In this document: positions 35,586-47,100 of the stretch, piece after piece | Numbering within the stretch: position 1 is the first letter of the stretch | Layout: every line of letters begins with the position of its first letter | From: Apricaphanius iberus | Lineage: Eukaryota > Chordata > Actinopteri > Cyprinodontiformes > Aphaniidae | Reading direction: 5' to 3' | Assembly: GCA_028564705.1 (NCBI GenBank) | Contig: JAPXFQ010000831.1 | Span: forward strand, 4,030,001 to 4,094,000 | DNA length: 64,000 nucleotides | Program-made: the position numbers and the translations under genes | The notes under the pieces: generated by a model | Seen by the model: the letters and a program-made list of their open reading frames with translations, nothing else | The model's database searches: none | Told to the model about the DNA's origin: nothing

Positions 35586-36222
35586 TAATTTTGGTCAAGG
35601 AAGATATTTCTTAATAATGTCGCTCAAGTAGGGCAAAAAATACAGTATAGACAAAATGTTGCTAAAGTAATCATAACTGAATAAATGTAACTAGTTACTG
35701 CCCACTTCTTATGTGGAAACACATTTTCAATTTTTCCTTATCATGTCTGTGCCCAATAATAGAAGGTCATAAGTAATTATGGAGCAAAGACAGCTGTCTT
35801 TGTATAGAGAAGATCAAGAAGTTGCTTAGATTACAGCTTTTGTTGCACAAGTATATGAATAGTGCAATTTGGTGATCAATCCGATGCTTAGATGGATCAG
35901 ATAGTGGAAGCCAATTATCAAGAGTGTGGAGCTACCTAAAACTGAGTGTAGCACAAAATTAAACATCCAGACCCTTGACTTTTCATAATAGAGATTATGT
36001 GTGGTAGACAATTCTATTAAAGTACTGTTTCCATGAGAGCACTATATTTATAAAGCAAGTGATGGAAAATAAAAAAGCTAATCATATTAACTTTAAATTG
36101 CAACCTTTTATATGTCAGGATTATATACATGAAATCATTCTGAGTTTTAAATCAATCTAATATCAGATGTAGGTAATTAGAATAATTTTAATATAACTTT
36201 TTATACAAGATTTGATTAACAG

Positions 36223-36252
36223 GGATGGCTGGATGGATGGATGGATGGATGA
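36223..36252. repeat. (GGAT)n microsatellite
   Basis: Six to seven GGAT units. Such runs are the usual tail of several fish LINE and SINE families, but no recognisable body precedes this one. Confidence 0.85.
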
Positions 36253-37366
36253 GTCAGTTCGTTCCACAGTCAACCCCTTTGTGACACCATTAGCTGTAAA
36301 TCTAGTTGCCAGTATTGTGGAATATGAATTTGACAACTGTCTCTGCTCTAATTTCCAAAATACCAGATGCTGGAGCAAATTAAAAAGCTATGGGTTAATT
36401 TTGAGGGATGAGCAGATGCAAGATGCTCTCACCTATTCTTTTTGTCATTGATTTGTCATATAAATCTCTTGCATGTGATGAAGGCAGAAAAAGCATAATT
36501 CATCAATTATATCATTCCACTACGCCTTTAACAGCATCATAGAGCATAATATCTTATGAGCAATATGCATCATTTAAGGTAACAGTTCCTTAAGTTAGAA
36601 AGTTATAGGGAAAAACGTGCCCTTTCTTGGAACTCTGACTCATGAGTGAGAACAAAGGCAATGACATGATCTTAATCAACATGACAAGAACATTAAAAAT
36701 GTAGCATTGCTCAACACAGGCAAAGATAAGAATCGATTTGGGCTGCTGATGATGGTTATCACCATTAATTATTGAATTAGTGCTCCATCATACACTGTAA
36801 GTGCATTGCTGCATCCTTCAGGGGAGGAGCAGGAAGATGTTAGTCTCTGCTAATGTACAATATGAGAACCACGCTCTTCTTCACAAGGCCCCTCAAACTG
36901 CATTCACACTTAAGAATTATGTGCACAAACATGACAGTTATTCTACTTTTCTATGTCAGATGTTAACTCTTCCTCTCAAACATTTGTCTCCACCTTTCTG
37001 GGAACTCTGTTGGTGGATTGTAAGTGTCCCTTTTTCCACAGCTTTGCCTTTAAAGTGTTCAATGGTTTGTGAACACATGAGGTTCTACCCATTCAGAAAC
37101 ACCAAGTGCTTTTTACTGAGGCTTACCTGTTTCCTGCCTTGGTCTTCAAACTCAGACAGAGGATCTTCACTTTCACATGGGCTAAGGTATTAAGACGGTC
37201 TCTTATTCTTTTTTTGAGTCATGGACAAGCACTGTAGGGAAAGATGGGCAAGGGCAAGCCCATTGATGAGCTATTTAACCCTTCATACAAATGGGAGGCG
37301 ATTCATGATTCTGGTTACTACTCAATTCAAAGGGGATGTAGGTTTTACATTTTCAACTTTAAACAT
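36253..37366. other. Unique sequence; no gene seen
   Basis: An open frame of 130 codons at 36801-37193 lacks recognisable motifs and is likely chance. No transposon ends were seen. Confidence 0.3.
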
Positions 37367-37374
37367 AAATTCTC

Positions 37375-37835
37375 TAGCCTGACGTAGCCATACTGAATTC
37401 TAATCAGAATGTGAGTCTGATACTGCTCCATTCCACTGTGATTATGGGGCGTGTGTTAACTGAACCAGGAAAAAATGCCTCTGCACTCCATTGGATTGAC
37501 CTATAACTAGAGCAACGGACGTTATCTGTTCCTCTCTTAAAATTCCTCTTTTAAAATGAATGCGCTGTCGATATGTTCTAGCACAGACTCGATGGCAGAA
37601 TCTACACATCTCAGTTCTCCAGCGGCCGCCATCGTTGTTCCAAACAAATTCAACCCAGGCACTCTTTGGTGACGTGGTTGATTACGTTACTGTTGTTCAC
37701 CTGTCAATCATCGTAAGCCCGATTTGATTGGTCCGAACAGATCTTGTTCGGGCATAATTGCTCCTCAATGGAGGAATGCCAGACCAAACTTCCAGAACAT
37801 GTTGTAAGCGGAACTTCGGCTGGCACCGAGGCTAG
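37375..37835. mobile_element. Long-TIR MITE, ~461 bp, with 7-8 bp flanking duplication
   Basis: Ends begin CTAGCCTGACGTAGCC and, from the right in reverse, CTAGCCTCGGTGCCAGCC. Imperfect inverted similarity continues for ~80-90 bases (TCTGATACTGCTCCATT against TCTGGCATTCCTCCATT, then GATTATGGGGCG against CAATTATGCCCG). Flanks AAATTCTC (37367-37374) and GAATTCTC (37836-37843) are an 8-bp near-duplication with one mismatch, in keeping with hAT-like transposition. CpG-rich interior, no transposase. Confidence 0.6.
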
Positions 37836-37843
37836 GAATTCTC

Positions 37844-39889
37844 ATAATTAATCATTTAAAAAAAAGCTTCCTATCACAGCATCTGAGCATCATCTCTGAC
37901 CTGGTTACCATGTATCTCGTTATGCTGGAGTTAACAGTGTGTTGAAGAGTTATGGAGGCACAGAGCACATCTATGACTGTATCAGACACAGACCAGGAGT
38001 GACAGATTGCTGCAGCTTAACTATTAATGCAGAAGGAGCACATACTGTGTTATTTCATCCCACTGAAGCAATCAAAAAAGCTATTTTTCAGAGAGTCATG
38101 CCAAATTCAAATCAATTTGAGAAAATGATCCCTGATTTCAAAACTTTCCAGTCTCCAGTGTTTCAGCAGAATGCCGATTTAGCTTCCATTTAGCAGCATT
38201 AAAACGGAGAACGTTCAGCTCGATCCAGAGGTTTCAGGCCACAGCAGGTGAATTATCCATAATTATTACATGTAGCTTACTAATCTGCTCGATGTGTGAC
38301 AGCTCGCGATGGACTCTGTACAGTTTGTTTTGAATGAAAATTAATTAAAATAAATTACTAATGAATATGGCATTGTTGTTATTTTAAAAATATAATAGCT
38401 TATGATTGGATTTTGGTTGACACTGTCTGTCAAAACTACTGTCAACACTGATAGGTTAATTATATAACACTGATCATCCATCGATCACTGTCCCCGTTAG
38501 TGGGTGAAAGGGATGTGGTATTTTGTCCTCTACATAAGAATCACTTTAATTAAGTACACTCTAAGAAATGAAACATGTTTTTTTTTCATTCATAGTTTTA
38601 TTTTCAATATACAATTGTTAATTTTAGAGTTGAAATTAAGAATGTTTAATTTCATTTAATCAGTTTCAACCCCATGTTTTTTTATGCTTAACTGACAGTT
38701 TGTGGAAAAGATTGCCATAAATGTATTAATTAAATGCAACATTTTATATTTCACGTGTAGATCATAATGTTAATCCAAAGTTTATTAAGTTATACAGTTA
38801 GTTATTGTAACATGTCAGATCTTATACCCTGACTCTTTGAAATGTCAGGTTTGTCTTCACTGAGGTTTGAAAAAAATCATGATTGATTTTTATCGATTCT
38901 CTAAATCTAACAGAGCCTAAAAATATGGATCACAATCTGGTTGGGTCAAAAATAAACAGATTCAGTGCTTTCATTGAAGCAAAATCTTCTAAAACACATT
39001 ACTATAACGTGGGGAACAGTAAATATATGATTTGTTCTCAAAGAAAATGAAAATCAGATGTCCAATCATGAAAAACAAAGTGCAGTAGAGGCTGAATATG
39101 AAGATGCTTGCACGGTTCGATTGAACAGCACCCCTGCAGGTTCAAGGTGCTCTTTGTAGCAGAATGTCAAAGACCTCTATGACCAAATGCATTAGCAATT
39201 GTTATCAGGCTGTTAGTCGGTCAAGGGACTCAGAATGAAGAAGCATTCATCTATTATAAACACACAACACTGATTCAGGCATCCACCATGAACCTCTGCA
39301 TTTGAATCCATTTCCATTAACATCACTATTTTCACTCAAATAACTATCGCTTGCCTTAGGCATTTTGTGTATGTTTTTATGAGAGGTGTGGGTTTTCTTT
39401 AGTCGCACTCATTTTTCACTTCTTTGCATACTAGTGTCAAGGTTAATAGCCTTGGTAATAGCGCTTACATAGCATGTTCTCAGATTCCTAGGGCCTACCA
39501 GCCATGAAGAACATTCACCCTTCTCATTGTAGCATCTGTGCAAATATACAGCTTTTAAAGATTAAAAATGCAAGTCCTAAAGCCATTTAAGGCTAAAGGA
39601 CTGCCCTACATATTATTTAAAAAGAATATATCATCATTTTGTAAAACTTTTCATTTTCAACATTCAGGCATTTTTATAACTTGAGCACTGATGCATGAAT
39701 AGACCTATAGTGGCCACCCAAAATAAAATAAAACTTAAACCTTGTAGTTTATAAAGAACTTATGATTTATTCTGAGATGAGGAAGAATTTATGAGAATTG
39801 ATATCTCATTGTGGTAGGTTGGATGATAACTGCAAAATGTGTCAACTCTTCTTGCAATATAGAGCATTAGTAAATTACTAAGATTTGCC
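37844..39889. other. Unique AT-rich sequence; no gene seen
   Basis: A short open frame at 37939-38193 is unrecognised. No repeat ends found. Sequence from 38300 is strongly AT-rich. Confidence 0.35.
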
Positions 39890-40335
39890 AATCCGTCTTT
39901 ACTTGTATAGCACAATTTCAACAACATGGGAGTTCAAGGTGGTAAGGATGATTAGGGGATAAAATAGAAGCAGCAATAAACCAACAATAAAAGCATAAAA
40001 CACAACATTAGAAACACAAATGACACATTAAAACATGAAATTCCAGCATTTATTAAACAGTTACTGATGGGCAGCTCTAAATAGATAAGGCTTAAGCCTT
40101 GGTTTAAAGGAACTCAGTGTTTCAGCAGCTTTGCAGTGGTCTGGAAGTTTGTTCTAGATAAGGGGAGCATAGAAACTAAAAGCTGCTTCTCCATGTTTAG
40201 TTCTGATTTTAGCGATAATTAGTAAATTAGCGTTGGAAGACCTGAGAGGTCTGGGGGGTTGGTATAGTGACAACAGATCTTCAACATACTTTTGTGCCGA
40301 GCCATTTGTTCAATGATCTATAGACTAGTAAAACT
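39890..40335 (-). mobile_element. L2-type LINE 3' end, minus strand
   Basis: On the minus strand ~40335-40075 encodes the end of an L2-type protein (the equivalent of the ..RTKHGEAAFS..P..WN.LP region, frame lost). ~40070-39890 is A/T-rich 3' UTR ending in the TTGTATAGCACAATTTCAAC motif typical of L2 3' ends. It shares AGTGTTTCAGCAGCTTTGCA, GACCTGAGAGGTCTGG and CAATGATCTATAGACTAGTA with 8281-8820 and 40940-42960. 5'-truncated. Confidence 0.65.
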
Positions 40336-40860
40336 ATTTGCAAGTTAAGAAAGATCAAATTCTTACTATTTTTATTCCCATGTTTCCTGAAGGCAACGTG
40401 TGTAGCCCTACCCACCATGCCACATCAGTGCAAAAAGTTTGAAATTGAAAAACAGGAATCTGAAAGTGTAGAACAAGGATCTGAAGCTGGAATAAAAATC
40501 TCAAACAGTAAAGAACGGTTTCGACCTTGATTATAGAGATCTGAATCTGAAAAAAAAACATTATCTGAAACTGAAGAAAAAATATCTCAAATTTGAAAAA
40601 CATATATATTACTGACATGTTTGAATCAAAGTTTATTTAGAAAAAGATCAAATAAAAACACAGCTGACATTTAAATTAATAAAAAAATGCAATACATTTT
40701 GTTTAATTTTGAATCAAATTTTTGGTTTTTCGTAGTACAAAATAAAAACTTTATTTTCATTTTCAACTTACATATTTTCAACTTCAGATATTTCTTTCAA
40801 ATAAAAAAACCTTATGGCCCTGATTTAGCTCCAAAGTTTGAGTTCATTAACTCATCTTGC
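40336..40860. other. AT-rich spacer between two L2 copies
   Basis: A/T-rich low-complexity sequence with repeated TCTGAAA/GAAACTGAAG phrases (40440-40600). No gene. It may include unrecognised 3' UTR of the neighbouring L2. Confidence 0.35.
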
Positions 40861-40953
40861 TGAAGAAAGCTCACAGTTTTTAACACAAGAAAGCATTTAT
40901 ATTAATTAAGACAATAATTTGTGTGACAATAAAAAACAAGCAAGTAAAAACAG

Positions 40954-42911
40954 TTACTCATAAGCAAGTCTAAATAGGTAAGTTTTAATTTTAGATTTAA
41001 AAGATTTCAGTGTCTCTGCAGCTTTGCATTCTCCCGGTAGTTTATTCCAGATATGAGGAGCGTATAAACTGAAAGCTGCTTCCCCATGTTTGGTTCTAGT
41101 TCTAGGGATGATGAGTAAACTATAGCTGGAGGACCTGAGTGTGTCATGATCCATCCCTGTTTGTGCTATTTGTTCCTCCCTGTTTGTTTCTTCCCCGTCT
41201 GTCTGTGTTGATTAGCCGTGGTTGGTTTCACGTGTGTCCTATTAGGCCTCCCTGTTGTTTTCTTCTCTGCTCCCAGGTGTTCTTCGTTTCCTGATTACCC
41301 ACCCCATAGTATATATGCCCTTCTGTGTCAGTCTGTCCTCGTCGGGTCATTGTAGTCGTTATCTCCCCCAGTTCTCGTTGTCGCCTTCTCCGCGCTTCAT
41401 ATTTTGCTTGTGGACTATTAATAAACATGGGCCGTAAGAGCCACAAACGCCACTCTGCATCTGGGTCCTCATTCAACCAACAAAACCTGACAGTGAGGTC
41501 TGGATGGTTTGTACCGTGATAGCAGATCTCTAATGTACTCTGATGCTAACCCATTCAATGATTTATAAACTAATAAAAGCACTTTGAAGTCTATTCTCTG
41601 AGCTATAGGGAGCCAGTGTAAGGACTTTAAAACTGGGGTGATGTGTTCTACTTTCTTGGTTCTAGTGGGAATGCGAGCAGTAGCGTTCTGGATCAGCTGC
41701 AGCTGTCTGATTGATTTTTTAGGCAGACCTGTGAAGATACTGTTACAATAATCAAGGCGGCTAGAGATAAATGCATAGACGAGTTTTTCTAGGTCTCCTT
41801 GTGTCATCATTCCTTTAATCCTAGAAATGTTGTCAGGTGATAGAAAGCTGACCTTGTTATTGCCTTTATGTGACCCTGGAGGTGCAGGTCTGAGTCCATT
41901 ATTACACCTAGGTTTCTGGCCTGGTTGGTACTTTCTTTTTGGACAAACTGAAGCTGTGTACTGATATTTAATCAATCGTTTTTGGGTCCGAAGATAAGTA
42001 CTTCAGTTTTGTTTTTGTTCAGTTGGAGGAAAGTATGGGAAATCCAGCTGTTAATTCGCTCAATGCATTTATTGAGGGTTTGGATGGGTTCCACATCACA
42101 TGGTAACATTGAGTTATAAAGCTGATTGTCATCAGCATAGTTGTGGTAGTTAACATCGTTGGTGGTTATAATCTGCCTTAGTGGGAGCATGTAGATGCTA
42201 AATAGGAGATGGGATCCCACACGTGATTTCTGTGTTTTGTGATGAGAACTGGCTAATCGACACAAAAAAAGTTTTTAAGGTAGGATTTGAACCATTCGAG
42301 TTCTGTACCAGAGTCCAACCCAGCTCTCTAGATGTTCTAATAATATATCATGGTCAACGGTGTCGAACGCCACACTGAGGTCTAATAGTACCAGTACTGT
42401 GGTTTTACCATGGTCAGTATTTGTATGGGTGTCATAGAAAACTTTGACGAGGGATGTCTCTGTACTGTGGTACATACGAAAACGAGACTGATAAATATCA
42501 AAGCGGTTGTTCATTGTTAGGAAGCTATTTAATTGTTGGAACACAGCTTTTTCAATAATTTTACAGATATATGGGAGATTAGAGATTGGTCTGTAGTTTT
42601 GCATCAACGTGCTATCTAGTTTTTACTTCTTTAGTATTGGTTTGATAACTGCTGTTTTTAAGGCTTTGGGTAAAACACCTCATAGTAGAGATCCGATAAC
42701 TATTTTGATCAGATCCGCTCTGATGGCTGGGAGGACTTTTTTTTAGAAAATGTATTGGTAAGATATCTAAGCAGCAGGTGGCAGAGCTTAGTTTGTCAAT
42801 AATTTCATCCAAGCTTTGGAAGTGAGACATTTTCTCTGTACGGGTGTTAATTGGGTTCATAGTATGTATTGGGGTTGGAGCTGATGTTCTGATTGATCTT
42901 CTAATGTTCAA
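40954..42911 (-). pseudogene. L2-type reverse transcriptase, disabled
   Basis: In N-to-C order on the minus strand: pre-RT region with SSATCCLDILPIHFLKK (42911-42612); fingers/palm with NYRPISNLPYICKIIEKAVF and motif A LLDLSVAFDTVDHD (42607-42275); motif B region damaged (G.PQG replaced by GIPSPI), then the catalytic NYADDNQLY (YADD at 42128-42142) and [16 protein letters not shown] (42265-41972); thumb/connection with SRLDYCNSIFTGLPKKSIRQ and HITPVLKSLHWLPIAQRIDF (41975-41469); then, beyond the LTR, IIPRTRTKHGEAAFSLYAPH and a C-terminus ending KTYLFRLAYE (41154-40954). The frame changes at least three times and part of the palm between motifs A and B is missing, so the enzyme is dead although YADD survives. 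Confidence 0.85.
41142..41492 (+). mobile_element. Solo LTR, gypsy-like, 351 bp
   Basis: The insert starts TGTCATGATCC and ends AACCTGACA, the TG..CA form of LTRs. It interrupts the L2 protein between homologous flanks GGACCTGAG and GAGGTCTGG, which join cleanly in the related copy at 40230-40260. AGTG occurs at 41138-41141 and again at 41492-41495, giving a 4-bp target duplication if the last A is shared. Promoter-like GTATATAT lies at ~41310-41317 and AATAAA at 41420-41425, in proper LTR order for the plus strand. No internal retroviral-type region or second LTR is present, so recombination between LTRs has probably removed the rest. Family by resemblance only. Confidence 0.75.
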
Positions 42912-42960
42912 GATATTTTCAGTAAAGAAGCTGGCAAATTCATTACAGGCCCTGGTGGAG

Positions 42961-44371
42961 TTTAGGGGGTACTGTCACTGGAGGTGTAGTTAGTCACTTC
43001 ACTGTAGCAAATCATGTTGTAGCATTATTATTGTTTCTGTGAATAATCTCAGGAAAGAATGATTCCCTTGCACCCTTTAAGGTTGCTAGAACTAAGGTGT
43101 GTTTCAGCTTCAGATCACAAATAAATGGTTGGAGACTCTCCTTCAGGATGCAGAAATTCTGTTTTGTTTTTAATTTTTTACGCAGCAAAAGAGGCTCAGA
43201 GCATCACAATGCCACCACTATATATTAATGTTGCTATGATATTCCTCTCCTGAAAATTCTCATGAATAGGACAAGTGGGAATGATTGCGTTTAATACTTT
43301 TTAGATATTTACATTTTTCTCACTTAGAAACATGATTTTGTGCCTTTTGAATATTACACTGATAAAATGAGAACTACTGTGATCTAGTGCACCATTCCTT
43401 AGTGGAAAGAGGGACTGAAGCACCTTTCACACAACTTGACTTAGCCAAGCAAATGTTTTCCGACAGCCTGCTTCATCAGTGGCTCATCTGTGCTGTTTAC
43501 ACTCTTTAATTGTTTGACGGTTCCTGTTTATGCCGTGTCACTTTCAATCCTCTCTGCTCTCTTTTTAAACAGAGGAGCTTTCCTTCAGTTAATGAGGTTT
43601 TGGAATCTGCAGGTAGCCTCCCTGTTGGATGTGAACGGTGAAAATGCAGAAATTCCAAGTTCCTGCAGACATCACGGTCACATTCCAGAACTCAGACAAG
43701 GTCAGTAAACACTTCAGCCATTCATTTTGTTTAAATCTATTTTTACATGTCACGTGGTGTCTTTCTGCAGCCTTTTGGATGTTACCTTTCACGGTAGATG
43801 GTCTAATAAAATGTCAGCAGAACCTTTGAGGTCTAATAAATGGATGGTAAAGAGAACCTGCGCACACAGTGATCCTGGATGTCTGCTCTAAGAAGCTTGA
43901 TATGCACAGGTCATTGATTTAAGACGCACATGCTGCAGGTAATAGAAGCGTAGTTATACAAGCTTGCACTTTGCATACCATGACTATTCAACCTTCAACA
44001 GCTCTGGCACGACTGAGACCAGTGGACCCAAGGGAGAAAATGAAACAGCGAGAAGGAGAAGACCCACAGACAGCTAGAGGGTGGGAATGAGTCGTTGGAG
44101 GAGGTCTGAGAGACAGAGAGGCTCTGCAAAGATGAAAGACAATGCAATCAATAAGATATGTAAGATAACAAATAATGCCCTAGGTATCTCATTAATCGTA
44201 ACATAAGGCTTATTATGCTGAGTGCAGGTTTATGAAGCTGGATCACTTGGGCTCCTTTTACTGGAATATCAGCAAAGGTTAGACGAGGTACAATACTACT
44301 GGGAGTAAACCTTGCAGTTGCTTTTGCAAAATATGCAAAAGAAGGTCACCCTCTCACTCCAAGTATCCTTT
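42961..44371. other. Unique sequence; one exon-like segment at 43553-43691
   Basis: No transposon is recognised. An open segment preceded by a T-rich acceptor-like TTTTTAAACAG (to 43572) and followed by a donor-like ACAAG/GTCAGT (at ~43700) could be read as an exon in the frame ..FLQLMRFWNLQVASLLDVNG. No homology is recognised and such pairs arise by chance, so I do not call a gene. Confidence 0.25.
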
Positions 44372-44375
44372 AGTC

Positions 44376-44420
44376 CAATGGTTTCCAACCCCAAGACACA
44401 ACCCCCCCACCATCACCGCC

Positions 44421-44454
<34 letters not shown>

Positions 44455-44686
44455 ACACACAAACATTTTTACTTAAAAGTAGTCAATTGCAAATTTTTAT
44501 TTGCAAAAACTTTTTGTGTTTCATACTGTAGACTATATAGACACATTTATTTTTGTCTTTTGGATGTTATAAATTTTACAAATATAATTTTTAATCTAAT
44601 TTTGGTAACCCGACATCTTCAACACATATACAATTCTGTGGACCCTCTGTAGTTTTGGGCCCCAGTTTGAGAATCACCTCTTTAGC
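44376..44686. mobile_element. Possible hAT-like MITE with (CA)n interior
   Basis: Left end GTCCAATGGTTTCCAACCCC and right end, in reverse, AGGTGATTCTCAAACTGGGG form imperfect inverted repeats of the CAGTGGTTCTCAAACTGGGG type often seen in vertebrate hAT-type MITEs. About 310 bp, no coding capacity. No clear 8-bp flanking duplication was found. Confidence 0.4.
44420..44462. repeat. (CA)n microsatellite
   Basis: About 20 CA units with two interruptions, preceded by a C7 run. Confidence 0.95.
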
Positions 44687-45591
44687 TCTGACAAACATGA
44701 ATACACTGTTAGAACAGTTCGCTGTTGCCTTTCAGCTAGTGAGTTGCTGTGTGTTATTGTAAATGACATTGGACCCTCTGTCATTCTTCCCCTCATGCGT
44801 AAGAGGAAGAAAATGATAGCTTATCCGTTGATGCCCTTGAAGGCAAGGTGTCTCTGCACAGTATATCCATCACAATCAACACAAGATCATTTATATTAAA
44901 TGCCTTCTTTTTTTAAAAGTGCTTCCATTTTAAATTTAAACAGAGCAATAAACAGTGACTGGCGCACAAAACCCGTCCTTCCAATTTACAACCAGGTGCT
45001 ACAGACAAGTGGCTAAGGAGAGAGGAAGGTTGGGAGTCCAAATGCATAATGACCTGCATGTTTTCACTTGCTCTCTATTCTCTTGATACCATTTCTGTCT
45101 GCCATAAAGGCGCATAAAACCCATTAGTAGAGACCATGGTTTACAAAGTGTTTCACTTCAATACCCTCTGGCACATGACTCCATATTGTTTGCAGAAAAT
45201 TCACAAAATTTTTTCGTATGGCATATATATATTTTTTTTAAAGAAATTGCAACTAAGGAAACTAAAATACCAACGGACAATGGTACTTGACATGTAGTTG
45301 ACTTGTGTTTGCAAATAAGTCAGTCTGTTCTCTTTGGTGCTGACTGACAGTAACCCCAAGAGTGGAGAATGTAAATATGAGCTTCTTTGGTAGTGGTAAG
45401 ATGATTTCCATAGTGAGTATTAATAGATATATAAAGGTATATTTAGTGCTTAAACTACTAAAATTAGTAGCATGTTAGTTATAAGCATTTTTGTTGCTTA
45501 GATTTTAGTTATTGACAGGCAGGTCTGATCCCTAAAGCCCAGGCGAGTACTGGGGGTCTCCTGGATTATTATTATTATTATCATTATTGGA
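44687..45591. other. Unique sequence; no gene seen
   Basis: No gene or transposon ends recognised. An ATT-type run at 45562-45587 adjoins the SINE that follows. Confidence 0.35.
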
Positions 45592-45866
45592 ACACACACA
45601 GTGTTGGTAGCAGTTGGTAGAACTGATGCCGTGAACCAAAAGGTTTGAATCCCAGCCTGGGGTCTTTCTGCATGGGGTGTACATGCGTAGGTTCCCTCTG
45701 GGTACTCTGAGTTCCTCCCATAGTCCAAAAACATTTCTGTTAAGATAATTGGTCTTTCTAAACTCCCGCTAAGTATGAGTCTGTGCCGGTATGGTTGTCT
45801 GTCTTGTGTTTTTCTGTGTTGCCCTGTGATGGACTGGCGACCTATCCAGGATGGAGGATGGATTGT
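45592..45866 (+). mobile_element. tRNA-like-headed SINE, nearly full length
   Basis: The head TTGGTAGCAGTTGGTAGAAC resembles a tRNA A box, and GGTTTGAATCCC (45642-45653) a B box. The body follows with GGGGTCTTTCTGCATGGGGT, CTCCCATAGTCCAAAAACAT, TGTTGCCCTGTGATGGACTG and GGCGACCTATCCAGGATGG. Fragments occur at 35455-35585, 48962-49128 and (inverted) 52925-53040. Mutation of the boxes suggests an old copy. It depends on LINE machinery, encodes no protein, and the minus-strand open frame over it (45498-45914) is a shadow. Confidence 0.65.
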
Positions 45867-46502
45867 TGGCTGTAAGGAGGGAAGGAAGGAAGACAATAAC
45901 TTAAAAGGACTCACTACATCTTCATACAGTAGGATTTAGGGATTGCCTGAACCAGTCCTGAGTATTGGACTCACACAACTTGGCATGGTTAATTGACTGG
46001 TATTGTGTGCCTATTTTATTTTTTTTTATTATTACTGTCTTGGGTTTTGTGAGCTGCACCAACTGTGAGATGCAAAACCACAATTTGCTCTGTGCAATTT
46101 TAAAGAGGGCCTCTTCGATCTATGGAAACATCAGATTGTTGTTTCCACAGCTGGCATAACTGTATTATAGTTTCCCTTTCCCTGTAGTGCTATGATGGTC
46201 ACAGTGAGACAGCGGGTAGAGCCACTTGCTGTTTTTTCTTTGTCTTTTGACCTGGTACGCCAACTGCCACTGTCAACGAAAGAAAGCTTGTAGGTGGCAA
46301 CTACACTACAGTTTATTGGAGTATACAAGAGCACAAACAGAGAATAAGTCACTGGCACAAGTTTTGTTTGATTTGGGTAATTGCCTGAGTGGTTTGGATT
46401 CCCTGTGAAGACTTTAAGCTTTTACTGCACAAACCAACACTAACCTAGCGAAAAACATTGGGTTCAAATTGTATCTGAAAACACTCAGGTACTTCACCTC
46501 AA
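45867..46502. other. Unique sequence; no gene seen
   Basis: Nothing identifiable other than a GGAAGGAAGGAAG run at ~45880-45892. Confidence 0.35.
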
Positions 46503-46505
46503 TAA

Positions 46506-47097
46506 GGGCGTTTTCACATGGTACAGGATGCCGTATTTGGTCACAATCCACTTATTTCGTACCATGTGAACACAGACTGGACCGTGCCAGGATACGACCA
46601 GAGAGACCTGCCTTGGAGGTAGTATCCGAGTCCAGGTACGAGCGGCCATGGATCATGTGAACACAATCCGTACTCTGGCCGTACTCAAGACAATAGATGT
46701 GCTCCACGCGGAAATGACAACACCGCCGGCCAAAATTACAGAATCACCTCGCAACCATAAAAATACCAAACCAACACGATTCAAGCATCCCACAGTAACA
46801 CAGCAAATTACAAAACAGCGGGTTTACGACAACACTCACCCTGTACATGGCTTCAGGTAGCAGCTGACCGATAGACCAGTTTGTATACATTCTAGGCTGT
46901 CGCTCATTTTATGACGTTGGTACTTCTCACTCCCTTGATTTTTGGATAACTACAGACTTATTTGTATACCACCACCTGCTGTTTAGGTGTAGTAAAACAC
47001 TGGATTGCAGTACGGGTCAAATACGTGCCATCTGAACAGAAGAAATTTGCAATTTCTCTGGCAGTATTCTGGCATGGCCACACATGTGAAAACGGCC
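46506..47097. mobile_element. PIF/Harbinger-like MITE, copy 1, 592 bp, TAA target duplication
   Basis: Starts GGGCGTTTTCACATGG and ends CATGTGAAAACGGCC, giving inverted repeats of about 15-16 bp. TAA flanks both sides (46503-46505 and 47098-47100), the 3-bp target duplication typical of PIF/Harbinger. It is close in sequence to copy 2 at 50291-50895 over its whole length, with a ~13-18 bp gap near the left end. There is no transposase; a 70-codon frame at 46648-46860 is present in both copies but shows no sign of selection. GTAC-rich subterminal palindromes are present. Confidence 0.85.
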
Positions 47098-47100
47098 TAA

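Larger units (their letters stand above)
40861..42960 (-). mobile_element. L2-type LINE, minus strand, reverse transcriptase region, split by a solo LTR
   Basis: This is the longest minus-strand L2 copy. It runs from before the reverse transcriptase (about 42911) to the C-terminus (40954) and into an A/T-rich 3' UTR. A 351-bp LTR sits at 41142-41492 within the protein-coding part. It is 5'-truncated, with no endonuclease found upstream of ~42960. Frameshifts, stops and small deletions show it is inactive. The plus-strand copy at the window end belongs to the same broad group. Confidence 0.85.

Noticed and set aside
36801..37193. 130-codon plus-strand frame
   Set aside because: No recognisable domain, no splice support, and length within chance expectation for the window.
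41255..41519. Short frames over the solo LTR (for example MGRKSHKRHSASGSS)
   Set aside because: They lie within LTR sequence including its polyA signal and end in L2 DNA; not a gene.
42771..42783. CTCF-like core GCAGCAGGTGGCA in the minus-strand L2
   Set aside because: First core base mismatches and it lies in old LINE coding sequence; not distinguishable from chance.
44420..44462. CA array as a CRISPR-like or structured repeat
   Set aside because: Simple dinucleotide microsatellite with no spacers.
45592..45660. Possible tRNA gene (A- and B-box-like motifs)
   Set aside because: No cloverleaf can be formed and the sequence continues into a known dispersed SINE-like body.
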